Origin: Diadema setosum | Lineage: Eukaryota > Echinodermata > Echinoidea > Diadematoida > Diadematidae | NCBI RefSeq assembly: GCF_964275005.1 | Contig: NC_092685.1 | Coordinates: forward strand, 15,660,579-15,724,578 | Reading direction: 5' to 3' | DNA length: 64,000 nucleotides | Part shown: positions 22,793 through 35,502 of the stretch, one piece after another | Layout: each line of letters starts with the position of its first letter | Position numbering within the stretch: the first letter of the stretch is position 1 | Position numbers and translations under genes: made by a program | Notes under the pieces: generated by a model | The model's database searches: none | Told to the model about the DNA's origin: nothing | Seen by the model: the letters and a program-made list of their open reading frames with translations, nothing else

Positions 22793-25040
22793 GATTTTCA
22801 TGTCAGTGCTTTGTCTATCCTGTCACCATTTTGCCACTTTCAAATTGAACATATAGAAATAGATGTAAGGGAAAATATGCTTGTTTTATGAGCAAGTCGT
22901 TGCTGATTTACATGCACAATTATCTCCATGTCCAGCATATATTCCCCCCCCCCCAAAAAAAAAAAAAATGAATAAATGAAATAAAAAGATTGAAAAACAA
23001 AACAAAAACCCACCAAATATCCATGTACTGTAGTACATTGAAAATCTCTTTCCATGGATGGCCTGGTGGACAGAGAAAGCATTCTGTCCAAATTACTATG
23101 TTCCAGAGAAGTTTCCTTGCGTGAAAATCTATTTTTTATGCTTTTGTAAACCTTGTTCCATCCCTCCCCAACCATCTCACATCTAGTTTCCCCTTCGACC
23201 GAATGTCTTGACCCTCTCTTCACTCATTCCCCTTTCCAATCGTGCAGCACCTCTCTGATACATCCCTCTCATAATGGCACCGGATATGTGTTCATAAGTG
23301 TTACAACTTTCTGCAAATCATCCTTTGTTATGGTGACAAATTGATATGCAATGTTCTCCTCGTGTGCATCTGTCCAGACACAGAGTGATTATACAGTAGT
23401 TGCTGGCGATTTACTTCCAATTTTGAAGGGAATAATTGTGTATAAAATGAGAAGACATAAAAATGTTCATGGCAATGAAATCGTAAATTTGGTACTTGAT
23501 GGAAGCTTGGAGTGTATTCATTATTTTGTGACTGAAAAGATCAAGATCATCAAGTGTAAGTGTTGTATTTTTGAATGTTCCCTGAGAAGCGTTTCACATT
23601 GACGGAATGTAGATTGGCAACAAATGCAACAAAGGGATGGACAAATTAAGACCAATGTTAAAATTACAGTCTGTAAAATGTCCTGATGAGAATCGTGTGG
23701 CATTCATTGCACAAAGGTTTTACCCAAGGCTTTTAGATATATATGTATGTTGTATAAGTAAGAAATGTTTGCGTCATGAAATTTTCATGATTGGAGCTGA
23801 CAGCCGTTTTCGCAATATGAAATTTTCTCAAATTGCCACTGGCATTCAATGTGTATAATGAAGGCAAGAACTCGCATGCATTTTAATTTCACAAATCTTG
23901 GCTCTCATGAAATTCGTGAAATAAAAATGTAAGTGAACATTTCTGGTTTTACAGTATGTAACTGGGAGACCAGTAGTCTTGAAACAAGACTGTACAGTTT
24001 TTGTTTGTCCTGCATATTGTGACTGAACCTCTTATTTATGACTTTTAACTTTTCACATGCCCACTGTGAAACATTTATTTCATTTATTGCAGAGGTCCAA
24101 ACAATTTAAATTAACTTATCTCTCTCAGTGTGATGACAGGGTAGGGGTCAAATTGGAGAAGTCATTTGTCATATGAATGGAACTTAAGAAATACCTAACC
24201 TGAGTGCAATGAGCTTCTTTTGTAAATCATTTCAAGGGTGATGGTAGAATGCTTACGATGACTACATGTACATGCAGTGTATCATTGTACACCCAATGTA
24301 CCTGTTGCTACTGGGTAGCACTGTGATGATCGACAGAGGATTCACACGCTTTCATCGAGCAACACACAAGCCTGCATCTACATTGTACTTGTATATCTGC
24401 CCCAACCTATCCCTAACAGGAAAAATTCCATGAGCTTGTTATCTTTCATTTCCAAATGACTGGTACATGTAGTTTAATTAAACTGTGACGTACTGCCAAT
24501 TTCCGTAGCAACATGTACAGATGCGATTGGGTGAAGAATGTGTTGGCAGACAGCGAGGGGCCATGATCTGTAGAAAGATGCCTTTGGGGTTCCTAGATAT
24601 TATCAAGCTGATGATGGGTCAGGGAAGCAGATACTGTTTTCTTCATGTTCTGTGGTACAGTGGCCAATTAATTGTAGCAGCTCTTGCATAAGTTGGAATG
24701 GCCATGGATGCAATGATATGGTTGTACTGTTTGGAAAATAAATATTCTTCAAACACTCTTTATTTCAACATCTTCTGGGTACTTTGCAATACATTATTTC
24801 TTCAAGTCTTTGTTGTTATTTTGCACTTCATTGATATTTAAGCATGCATTAAAATGCAGTCGATCTTACATGACTTGGGGTTACAACCAGGATCTTGAAT
24901 TTGCTGTACATGTACATGTACTTATATGGTCAAATCACTTACCTGGATAAATATTCTCAGTTTTATTTTGGGATTTTCCCCAACCAGAAATTGGTTATTG
25001 AAAACTAGAATAACTTCTCATAACAGTAGATGTATCATGA
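22793..25040. other. Intergenic, no gene recognised
   Basis: It contains a C(n)A(n) junction at 22944-22968 and the MITE copy at 23768-23957. The remainder is AT-rich. The short ORFs here match nothing I know and have no splice partners. Confidence 0.4.
23768..23957. mobile_element. MITE, TACTGTAAAACCAGAAA family, copy 1
   Basis: The right end TTCTGGTTTTACAGTA and the internal phrase CACTGGCATTCAATG (23837) are shared with copies at 54531-54714 and 59425-59628. The left end is degraded. Confidence 0.65.
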
Positions 25041-25592
25041 TACAGTGCACTCCCGTTATACCGAAATGCTCAGGACCGGCAGTTTTCTTTCGTTATAACG
25101 AAATTTCGTTATAATCGAACATATACAATATATAACGAAAACAAGGAAGCCACGCATATGTATTCTGTTTGCTGAATACTCATCATACACTGGAAAGATA
25201 TGTGAAATGGGATGGGATTATTGTATTACAATATTAAACGCAAGTTCCCCTCAGAAACTGTGCGTGACACACGGAGCGAACACACAGTGATGTGAAGCGT
25301 TCGCCCATGCAGAAGCGTTCGCCCATGCAGAGACGCTATAAATACTTGTTCCGCTACGTATTTTCGAAAGCAATTCGCATTTCGTTATAATAGATCACAT
25401 TTCTTTTGTTTTTCTTTGTCAGTTGCGCTCGAAAAAGACTGCGTTATAATGAATATTTCGCTATAACCGTGTTCGTTATAAGCGAATTTTGTACCATAGA
25501 CTTTAATGGTGATAATTTTGGGACCAGAAGTTTTACTTCGTTATAACGAAATTTTGTTATAACCGTGTTCGTTCTAACGGGAGTGCACTGTA
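25041..25592. mobile_element. TA-flanked MITE, CAGTGCACTCCCGTTATA ends
   Basis: Left end TACAGTGCACTCCCGTTATA and right end TCTAACGGGAGTGCACTGTA are inverted. Subterminal ACGAAATTTCGTTATAA repeats follow, with a direct duplication GAAGCGTTCGCCCATGCAGA near 25297-25333. TA flanks are typical of the Tc1/mariner superfamily. There is no transposase ORF. Confidence 0.85.
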
Positions 25593-25827
25593 TTCCATGT
25601 GCAGTCAAAATTACCAACCAGGTTATACTGTGAGCCAAGACCAAGTCTTTTCCCTCTTCCAGGAAAGATGTCACCATGACCACAGAAATACATGCTTATC
25701 ACAGACATAGGAAGGACAGGAAGTATTATAAACAAGAAGTTGTTGCCATCATGCAAATTCAGGAAGAAGTCCTACATCTCTTTGCACAAGCAACAAAGCA
25801 AGATTTCTGCACAATTTTGATACATAG

Positions 25828-26777
25828 TACAGTGGAACCTTGTTATACAGAGGTCTGATATAACAGGATACATTGTACTGCAGGTCCCAACTCTTAACAG
25901 TTCATTGTTGTACAGGGTAATTCCGTGAAGTTGGGGCACAAAGTGTTACATTTAACCATAACTCAATACTAATTATGCTATACATATATTGTTTATAGGC
26001 TTTACATTTGTATTGAGACCATACATTTTCCTAGAAATTTTGTGCCATTCAGACTCAATTTTGATGAAGTTATTAAAACAATATGTAACGGTATCCTGTA
26101 GCATCATGACGTGTCCATGTAGCATCGTGATAGTTAAAATCTGGTCCTAAAAGACAAATTAATGCAATTAGCTTGACCAAAATTTGATATAATATGCATA
26201 ATTACTAGATTAGTCAGATAGCTAAATATCTTAACTCTCCTTTCCACAGTTTTACTTTTGTACAAGAAAATTACACAATGTGTCACTATGCTACGCGGTG
26301 TCCACCAAATGTAACAAAAAAGGACACGCATAGCATCGTGATACATTTTGTAATTTTCTTAAATTAAAACTGTGTACAGGAAATTTGAGATATTTAGCTA
26401 TCTCATTCACATCTTGTAAATGCATATTGCATCAAATTTTGGTCAAGCTAATTGCCATAATTTGTCTCTCAGGACCAAATTTTAAAACATCACGATGCTA
26501 CATGGACACGTCACGATGCTACAGGACACTGTTACATATTGTTTAATAACTTCATCAAAATTGAGTCTGAATGGCACAAAATTTCCAGGAAAATGTGTGG
26601 CCTCAATGCAAATGTAAAGCCTACAAACAATAAATGTATAGCATAATTAATATTGAGTTATGCTGAAATGTATATTTTAAATATCACGATGCTACATGGA
26701 CACTGCCCCAACTTCATGGAATTACCCTACAGCTGTACCCTGATTAAAGAGAAACCTGATACATGTATAACAAGGTA
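25828..26777. mobile_element. Older MITE split by a foldback element
   Basis: The outer parts TACAGTGGAACCTTGTTATA (25828) and ATGTATAACAAGGT (to 26777) are inverted. They flank the foldback at 25914-26729, so the latter inserted into a pre-existing MITE. Confidence 0.55.
25914..26729. repeat. 816-bp foldback element with repeated GCATCGTGAT motifs
   Basis: The ends are AGGGTAATTCCGTGAAGTTG and CAACTTCATGGAATTACCCT. The arms match for ~370 bp, broken by a short unmatched centre near 26290. The motif CACGATGCTACATGGACAC or its complement occurs at least five times (about 26105, 26120, 26489, 26508, 26683), so the arms carry their own internal repeats. No ORF. Confidence 0.85.
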
Positions 26778-27268
26778 GGCCCTAATTGTCATGGTTATCG
26801 GGTCTTCATTTAGTTGCCTCTGTACGGCTAGCTTTATGCCGACATTCAATACTATAATAGATGACTAGATAGTAGTCCTACAGACATACAGTGTTGTAAC
26901 TTTTTCACTGCCAATCTGATTCTGCTCAAACTTTACCTAATTTCAATTTGTTACTTTTACATTGTATTTCACAAACAAAATGAAGAATGCCCTTCTCCCA
27001 GGAGCATATCTAACTTTTAGCAACCAAAGAATACATGATGTTTGAGTACTTTTCTCTCACTCCTCGCTTAAATGTTTGCAGTACAAGCCAATATTCTGAA
27101 GTATTAATACAGTCATAAAACCAAAACGAAATCTAAAAAAAAAAAAAAACCTACAGCAGGTCTGCAAGGCATGAAGAGAGGGCTACAACCTTCTATGCTA
27201 CAGAATTTGAACTTATCAACATCTCCACAAGATAATGCATTTACACCTGCAGTGATCCAACACACCTG

Positions 27269-27427
27269 GGCCCCATTTCATAAAAGTTGATATGATCGCG
27301 ACTCTTGCTGGAATGGCAACTTCCCATAGCAACAGCCAATCAGGAATCTGGATTCTTGTCATTACCATGACAATTGCCATTCCAGTAAGAGTTGCTATCA
27401 TATCAAGTTTTTATGAAATGGGGGCCC
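27269..27427. mobile_element. 159-bp foldback MITE, GGGCCC ends
   Basis: GGGCCCCATTTCATAAAAG at the left is matched by CTTTTATGAAATGGGGGCCC-type sequence at the right. The centre contains GATATGATCGCGACTC and its complement. The element is almost entirely palindromic. Confidence 0.9.
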
Positions 27428-27808
27428 TGAAGTCTTGTACTGTTAAAAACACAACCACTCCGTAAGGGTGAAAAGATAGATTTAATATCCTTTTCTCGCT
27501 ATTGACTCATAAGCATCGATTGTTGGTGATGTAAGTTGTCTTGCTTTCACATGCAGAAATTCCCTCCAACTTCACACTGTGCCAACGATTTACATACAGT
27601 ATATAAATCTCTACCTCATTCTTTGCACACGTACGCAACACCTCAAAGTTCATGACATTGTAAGGTGTAACATTTGCAGTTTTTTAACACATCTGAAGTC
27701 CAGTGGAAGACAAGTCTTAATAGCATAATTCCCACAAGTGCTTCATGTGCCAGTGATGTCTCTGAGAAGACATGGTCAACAGACCAACACACAGACTTCT
27801 AGTATACA

Positions 27809-30166
27809 TCATCTAAGTCCTCCGCTCCTGGCATGATGGAGAGAATCCAGAATTTCTCCAAGAACTGCATCTCTGTTGTCTTTAGAAATCTGTTAAGTAA
27901 AAAAGCAGAATGGTGTTACTTTTTTTAAATGTATATTTTCATTTTTTTGTTAACAGCAATGGAGGCAAATGGGGGACAAATTTACAATATGTACCAAATA
28001 CATGTACATGTGCTACACTTCTACTGCTGTAAGGGCAACAAAATTTATTCAAAACATATCCCTCCATGTTATGGCATATATATAATGCAACTGTGTGTGT
28101 TTAGAATAGACATTGGTTTGATCATGACACAAAATGGATAACAAAATTGAAACAACAGAGAGCATCTGTTTGTATTTGTGTCAGAAGAAATTAGCAAAAA
28201 ATAAAGAAGATAATGAACAAGATAAAATCATAACAACAGTGAAGCTAGGCCTTATGGCTCTCCATCAAGATAGAGGTACTGTACATAGACTCACTGTAAC
28301 AACTTTTACATCAGGCCTGCCACGGATTTCCTCAACAAGGCCAAGGGGGCGCCCTTTGGGTATGGGTATAGTGCCCAGAACAGTCGAGGAGGGCTGGTCC
28401 AGAAGCTTCCGAACAGACTGAATGAAACCCTGGCTGAAGAGCTCCATTTTCCCCACCTCATCTATCACAAAGATGGGCTTCTCTGAAGAGTCTTTCTACA
28501 TGTAGCAGTGGATTAAATGAACAGACCAATGTTGTATTTGTAACCAAATAACAATGCCTTGCATATGGCTCACTTACAGAAAGTCTGATGACATTGTTCT
28601 TAATAAAAAAAAAAAAAAAGTCCTTGTATCAAATATTTACTAATTTACATATTTAGATTGATATCATAGTATGCTTATGAAACAGTGTTCATAGAACAAA
28701 CAGTACACAAAACTTGTTCCACAGAAAGGTAAAAGGTGCACAGCTCTAGTATCATGTGTGTGCACCACAGACATACCTCAGAAGTCAAAAGATACCTGGA
28801 GATTGCACTTTTCCTGAAGGCGTGTGCACCTTTTTCATATATTTACAAGAAACTTATTCTGCTTATTGGCCCAAACCACAATGATTGAATGTCTCATCCA
28901 AATGAGAGTTGCAAAAATCAGTATCTTACCTTCCTAGACACTACAGGTAACGCAAGCTGTTCAAATGATGGGAGATTAACGGTGTACTGACCGACCTTGG
29001 GCCCTTTGTGGTCACTGTGAGGCATAAGTTGAAACAAAAATGGATGACAAATTTATTCACTACATGCACAGGAATTTAACATGCATTGCACTGTGAATGA
29101 TGTCAATAATTCTGTTAATGTAAAGTCATCTATCCGAACACTCAGTGCTGTAGCAGCTCTCATTAACATTACTAACAATGCATCATTTGCAACTGACTAC
29201 GATGTATTTCATGAGGATAGCCGGCATCTGTAATCACTGGTCGTCAATTAAATAAAGTAGTCACAGCTTTCATAACAACTAGAATTCTTGCAACTTGTTG
29301 AATGTACTGTCAAGCTGCAGCCATGGCAACAGCAAATAGTGTATGGGTGCTATCTGAAGCAAGGGTAAAAAAAAAATGACTAACCCTACTTTGGCCAGTG
29401 TCCCCCTCTGCCCATCAAGTGTCACAACATCAAAGCCGATTCTCTTGCCTCCCACTCTGACCTCTTCAGTGTAAAATCCCTGGGTGGGAATAGACTTGGC
29501 ACCTAGCTCTGAGCATGCCTTCCTCACAAGGGTTGTTTTGCCAACGCCTGCAACAAATGTTAACAAAGGCACTCTGTCAGTCATTCACAGAGACAAAAAA
29601 AAAAAAATAAATAAATAAATAAATAAATAAACTACTGGTACCATAACGGTAACAAATAACAAAAACACATCAACCTGAGAACATGAACTTGAAAGAAAAT
29701 TATGGTTATCAGTGAACAGTCAAGTTTCCTTGTTGCCATAAGCCAATCAACAGCCCCCATCCCCCCCCCCCAAAAAAAAAAGAAACATATATTTAGACAG
29801 TTATCTTGTTTGTGTATTTTATTTTTTATTTGTTTTTGTTTTTTTATATTGAAACTTTGCACCTCTACCCTAGTTCATAGCCAGTGACGAGAAATATTTC
29901 CTTTAAGAGGAAACTTAGGAACAATTTTGACATACCAGCTTGTATCAGCATTAATGGGACAGTACAACTACAAGTTACAACAGTACAATCAATATCATAT
30001 CAATTTTATTTTTGTATATAAATACAATATGTGTACAATTATAAATCTGCCACAATTCATCTTTCCATCACATATATACAATGTACCGGTACATACAATT
30101 GTACTTCTACATCATACCTGGTGGGCCAGTCAAGAAAATATGTCTGATGTTTGTTGAGCTGGCCAT
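27809..30166 (-). CDS. NTPCR: Cancer-related nucleoside-triphosphatase, complete 5-exon gene
   Basis: Coding exons in transcription order: 30166-30118, 29547-29385, 29014-28930, 28480-28295, 27889-27809. The phases join cleanly and give 187 aa (human 190). The start MASSTNIRHIFLTGPPG leads into the P-loop GPPGVGKTT, split by intron 1 inside the Gly codon. YTEEVRVGGKRIGFDVVTLDG, VGQYTVNLPSFEQLALPV, the Walker B segment VIDEVGKMELFSQ and LGTIPIPKG follow, all diagnostic of the NTPCR/THEP1 family of small P-loop NTPases. It hydrolyses nucleoside triphosphates with low specificity, and its physiological role is unsettled. An in-frame stop six codons before the ATG supports this start. The exon 4 acceptor is read as AGAG|AAG, because the alternative 2 nt earlier breaks the frame. 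Confidence 0.96.
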
Positions 30167-30426
30167 CTGGATCACAATGGTTCAGACTACTCTGCAGACT
30201 GTTCTTGTCTATCCGGAGAACATCTAAACTTATAAGGTTTTTCTTTCTTTAACCCTGATGAGAAAGTTTTCAGAAAGAAAGGAGGTTGTACAACATCATG
30301 AAAGACTGAAGGTGGCTGCCCCACTTTGTGATTTTCCACATATGATAGAGTCTAATATTTAAGGGGCAGTATGGCTCAATCCGTGTTGTGTCACCACTCT
30401 TAAACATGAATGAGTCTTTAGCAATG

Positions 30427-30459
<33 letters not shown>

Positions 30460-30949
30460 AAATGGTGTCTCTCCATGGTGCAGGGCACCACATGGCCACA
30501 TCACACGTTTATGTTCTGACTCGACTCCTGACTCGAGTTGAGAGTATGTGCTTTGCTTGATAATTTTTGCATCTTATATTGTGTATCGCCATTCCATTTA
30601 TTGCCGTTTACTTCGTCAGTGCACGCAAGTGGTGACATTCGATGCATTCCCAGCTACACCACAGACTATCTACTGAACTGTGGCCCTGGACTTATGGAGC
30701 TTCCGGAGCTGGAGGCGAGTCGATACGTGGCTTGCTTACACATATTTACAGACATGGGACTATGAACACATTGTACGGGGAATAGATAAAGAAAACTTGA
30801 ATTACACATACACACAAACACAGGCTGTACTCTCGTAAAGTCCCTAGGTTTTAGTGTTAACCTTGCCAAAAACGTTTATGATTTTGTACAGTTAAGATCA
30901 CCTTTAACTTTAAAACATAGATCACTCATCATTCTTACCTAGCTTGACC

Positions 30950-31090
30950 AGACGCCATTCGATCACACACGAGCCAGCACCACAGAATGTACCTCGCAAA
31001 AAGCGTCCCGGCGCCCGGGCCGCCGGCCGCCAGGACGGTTCGATCGTCTCCCTGCCCTAGGCCCTGGCGGTTAAACTTTAGTGTTCCCGA
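30950..31090 (-). promoter_or_regulatory. GC/CpG-rich block, candidate NTPCR promoter
   Basis: A local CpG-rich stretch (GGCGCCCGGGCCGCCGGCC near 31010) in AT-rich surroundings, about 0.8 kb upstream of the NTPCR start codon. It is followed by a C-rich/T-rich tract at 31120-31155. Promoter role is inferred from composition only. Confidence 0.35.
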
Positions 31091-31159
31091 AGCTACGGGT
31101 CGAACATCTGATAATTTGCGTCCCCCTCCCCCCCCCCCCCCCTTTTTTTTTTTTTCTGA

Positions 31160-33834
31160 TGGACTATATTCCGAAATCGAGGTGCATCTCGGCTAAGAAA
31201 GAGGGAGCTATTAAAATCTACACATATGTCCGGAAACCAATTTAGAGCATCTATGTCAGATTTTGAAAAATACAAGTGCTGAAATAAGACGCATTCTGGA
31301 TTGGAAAATTCTGTGCCCTAGCTGTGTCATACATCCTAAATCAATTTCTCTCACAAGTGAACATTCATTATGAAATCTCTGTGAATTCCAGCTGTGTTCC
31401 GACTAGCTAGGTAGGAGGGGGTTTAAATCTTGCCATGTCAATTAAGTGACAACTACGAAAAGAGCACTATTGCCAAAGGTATATGAACTGGAGTGATATG
31501 GAGCGCTTTGAAATAAACTACAATACCGGTACTATCTTACGCCCTCTGCATACCCTGATGTCATACATCATAATAAATGCAGGATTGCTTTTATTGAAAA
31601 TAGGTGACGAATCTCTGAATTCGAGGTGTACACACTTATTTTTACTAGTTCTGCCACCATTAAAAAAGGGCGGTACATTACAATTGCTATGTGTAGTAGC
31701 TATAGCCTCTGAAAGGAAGCAAAATTGAACATTTTGGAATAAACTTATCAAAGTTTCATGGTTTCTAAATCGTTTAGAAAAGTTTGTGGCCTTCAAGTCA
31801 AATGGTCTGACCATGGGTGTTAATTTCTTGTCAGGATTTTTTTTTTTTTTTTTTTTTTTTTTGGGGGGGGGGGGAACTTGGAGGATACATACAGTGTATG
31901 TTGAGAATTGACAAGTGACCATAGTGGGAGGAGGAAGGATCTACCCTCCTCCCACAGTAACAGGTAGAGACTTTTTGAAAATGTAGGGCCTATACATAGC
32001 AAATTTGTGTTTCTAAGCATGGTAAATAGGCCCATACATGTTTGAAAGGTATATAATATTTATTTGGGATTCTAGTCTAAGGTTTCAAGCAGATACAGAT
32101 TCAGATTGTGTGCGAAACTGCATTATGAAGTGTTTGTTTCAGTAGCGATACAACATTTGTTAACAATTTGCCATGTACTATCATGTACTATTTATGGGGG
32201 GGGGGGGGGCAAAATGATACCCCCAATCTATGCCACTACTGGGTAACGGGATTTTTCATTATTATTATTATTTTTTTTTTTTTTATAAGAACCTTTTGTA
32301 TTAGGTCCTATATATCCAAGTGGTGAACTGGTCCTGGCTCTGACAGGAGTGATCCATTTCACGGACTGGAAAAAGGGGATATGAAAGATAAAGTAGTTTT
32401 CAGACTATACTATACTCATGTATCCAAACAAACAACGTACAATATCATGCAATGAGGAATGCACTGCAGTAATCAGCCATATGTCTGGCTTCAAATCATG
32501 GATTAAAGGTGATGAAAGGTGATTAAAAGTGTTTTTCTGAATAACATTCCTCCAACAAGATAAATGATGTCTGGAACAAAAATTGTTAGGAAGTGCAAAG
32601 GAGAAATCAAGTGACAACCATGTCTGTAGCAAAGCCATATCAGGTTTTATTCAAATATTATGAACAATGATGTTGGATAAATTCCAGTTTATCAAAATAC
32701 ACCTATCCAACAGGAATGAATATTACAGTAATGAAAAAGATCGACATTAGATTGCACCACAGTTGGCAACAGGGATGTTGAAAAACATCTTGAGATATAC
32801 TGTATCACCACTGAATATAGATACCGCCATTGTATTACTACAATACATAATACAGGTTCATTACAAACTTGTAATACAAATGCAAATGAAAGACACTAAT
32901 GCACTTTAATTTCAATCACAGGAATAAAGAACAGTGCACATACAGTAAGAACACTGTATTCCAGCGTAAGAAGGAAATTACACATACACAAGCTTTTTAA
33001 AGCGGGCACTGTTTTAGCAGATATTATTTTCACTGACTAAATCTTAAGCACATTTGAAGCCAGCAGCCATAGCATGCAAAATATTGTAGGCATTTGACAC
33101 AGACAATATACATATTGGCTTTAGATGACTTTTTCCCCAGACATGTTTTAACATCAGTCTATTCAATATAACAGCTAAACTTCTATACATTCATATATGC
33201 TTATAAATCAAAATAAAAAGTGTAAACAAGATTCGTGGAATAGTAAGAGAACACCTGCCTCTAAAAAGCACCTGTTATTAAAAGTCGCCAGAGTATTTAC
33301 TCACAAGAGTTGTTTGTCTATACATATACATGTTGAGAGTTACAACCATAGACACATGTACATGCATAGTACACACACGCACACACACACACACACACAA
33401 ATATTATCAATATTAAAAAAAAATGGTCATACATTTGATTTATTGTTTTTCTCCATTACATGAAACATAACATGAAAAGCACAACTCGCTCTCTGATTTA
33501 CAGGAACATTTGTGACTGTACATCACAAAACCAACAAAAAGTAGCAGCCCAAGATTTTATGTGAGGACTCAAAATAGGTGAAATGGGTGAACCTAGTCAA
33601 TTTCTAGTTTGGGTATTTTCTTAAAGACCAATCTTTTTTTTTTTTTTCTACATCTATCCAAGTTTCAGATCATAAAGACTAATGGGAAGTTGTGTTTTTT
33701 GCAGTTTCCCTAGAACACCTTTAATCTGTAGAAATGTGATAAGGTAAATGTATATTTCGGAAGGTCTACCTTTTACTCACTCTTCACTTTAAATTGCTTT
33801 GAAAGTTGGTATTGGTCATGACATACTTAATGTG
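31160..33834. other. Intergenic, no gene recognised
   Basis: Contains a T(n)G(n) junction at 31837-31874, a G-tract at 32196-32209 and an (AC)n run at 33370-33399. There are no exons with recognisable protein content. Confidence 0.45.
33370..33399. repeat. (AC)n microsatellite
   Basis: About 14 AC units with one interruption. Similar runs are at 18787-18810, 35370-35394 and 47523-47552. Confidence 0.9.
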
Positions 33835-34206
33835 TTAAAGGTCCAGTTTACCTTTGGGAGCAGTGATTTCAAAATGTTCAAGATATCACATTTGATGCAT
33901 ATGTGTAGGTCTGTTGTATCATAAAACATCCTACCATATGAAATATTTGCAATAAAACCTAAAATATAAGGAGATATCAGGGTTTTTCTCAATAAACCGT
34001 AACTGTATACAGTTTAGTCTGGAAACATTTTATTATAACTACTGTTCACATTTTGTGTATTTAACAACACTTAACATCAATTATATGGATTCAAATTTTG
34101 ACAGAGGTTGTTTCTATCTGTAACGGTACTCACATTTTGCAACTATTTTAAAGCACTAATGCTGGGTTTTTGTTTCATCTGCAAATGGTAAATTATGCCT
34201 TTTATA
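33835..34206. mobile_element. MITE, TTAAAGG ends
   Basis: Left end TTAAAGGTCCAGTTTACC and right end GGTAAATTATGCCTTTTA are imperfect inverted repeats. No ORF. Confidence 0.55.
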
Positions 34207-34730
34207 GAGTATGCAAAATTTTAATTTAATCTGATAATCCCGTCACTGTTGTTGCCCCAAAGTTTTACATCCTGTCTTTTGTTCCGTTCATCGCACGTAC
34301 GGAGCGCAGCTTGGTGAGATTAAGCATTTGAATAGACCCTAAACTTCAAAGCTTCTTTTCTCAGCAAACTCTTTTCCTGGATGTCTATATTCTTTTAGAC
34401 AGTTAGGTTAGGATAGTCCATTTGCATTGCATTTAAAATACATCATTTTAAAGCGTGGAATCTGTTCTTTCAGAATTTGTCTGTAGCCAAAAGACCATGT
34501 CAGGCGAGTCTTTGGTGATTGTGATGCAGAGTCACATTTTATTACCTGAACGTGAATTAAAGTGAGCAGTCAGTCAAACTGCTTGAAGACATGTTTCTTG
34601 AAGACAGAAGGGTTCACACTGGAAGAGTATATAAACCAAAACTATTGCTGAAATCCAAATCAAAATAATAAATCTCATAACAGTTATGCACTGTACCTTC
34701 ATTCCTTCAGAGATGATATATCATCTCATC
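34207..34730. other. Intergenic, nothing recognised
   Basis: Non-coding AT-rich sequence between two MITEs with no structure I could identify. Confidence 0.4.
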
Positions 34731-35264
34731 TAGACCCTGTTTACAGTGTGGGGCTGGGCCGAGCCGCGGCCGAGCCCAGCCTCAATTGCGGGGCCGAGCC
34801 CCGCAATTTTGTCCGTTTACACTGCCGAGCTCGGCCGCGCTTTTAATTCAAACCTTTCAATATTTTGTCGTAGTGGCGCTCTGCTTGTACACAAACGCAA
34901 TTTGGTATAGCCTGGTTTTCAGACCCTTTGCCAACTGGATTCCGTGGCGATGAAGTCGCCGTTCGGGCAAAGGCCTTTGCCGAAGGAAAAATCCTTTGCA
35001 GGACAAAACCACCTTAAACTATACTAGTTTTCGACGTTGAGGGGAGTTAATATCGTGAATAGCGAAATAGTGCGGGCAGAGGGTCTGGAAGCCAGACTAA
35101 AATTGGCCGCGCATTTGGCCCAGTATGCGTTTACACCAAGAAGAGGCCGGGCTCGGCCGTGGCCGAGCCACGGCCGAGACCACCTCCAGAGCGTGGCCAA
35201 ATGTGCGGCCAATTCTGGCCTCGCATTTGGCCTTTTGCGCGTTTACACTGTAAACGAGGTCCAA
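34731..35264. mobile_element. GC-rich MITE carrying an inserted second MITE
   Basis: Ends TAGACCCTGTTTACAGTG and CACTGTAAACGAGGTCCAA are inverted. The interior holds repeated CpG-rich palindromes (GGCCGAGCCGCGGCCGAGCC near 34770, GGCCGTGGCCGAGCCACGG near 35153). The element is split by a smaller one at 34908-35099. Confidence 0.7.
34908..35099. mobile_element. Small MITE nested in the GC-rich MITE
   Basis: TAGCCTGGTTTTCAGACCCT at the left is inverted as AGGGTCTGGAAGCCAGACTA at the right. TA occurs at both ends. Confidence 0.65.
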
Positions 35265-35502
35265 GTTAGAAATGTTCGCAAGAATGTATAGCAGCAAGTT
35301 GTGTCAAGTTATTACATAACTTCCATTGTAGATAGACTGTACACTTGATAAGAGCATGACAATGTATGAACACACACACACACACACACACACAAAACCC
35401 TCTGCCTGACAACCCTGACATTTCTATAATACAGAGGACACAGTTGGTTTTGAATAAGGGAGATAGTCAACTGATTATCAACACCAGCACAACAAAAATG
35501 CA

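Noticed and set aside
31518-31922. 134-codon minus ORF
   Set aside because: It depends on a poly-Lys/poly-Pro stretch encoded by a T(n)G(n) junction.
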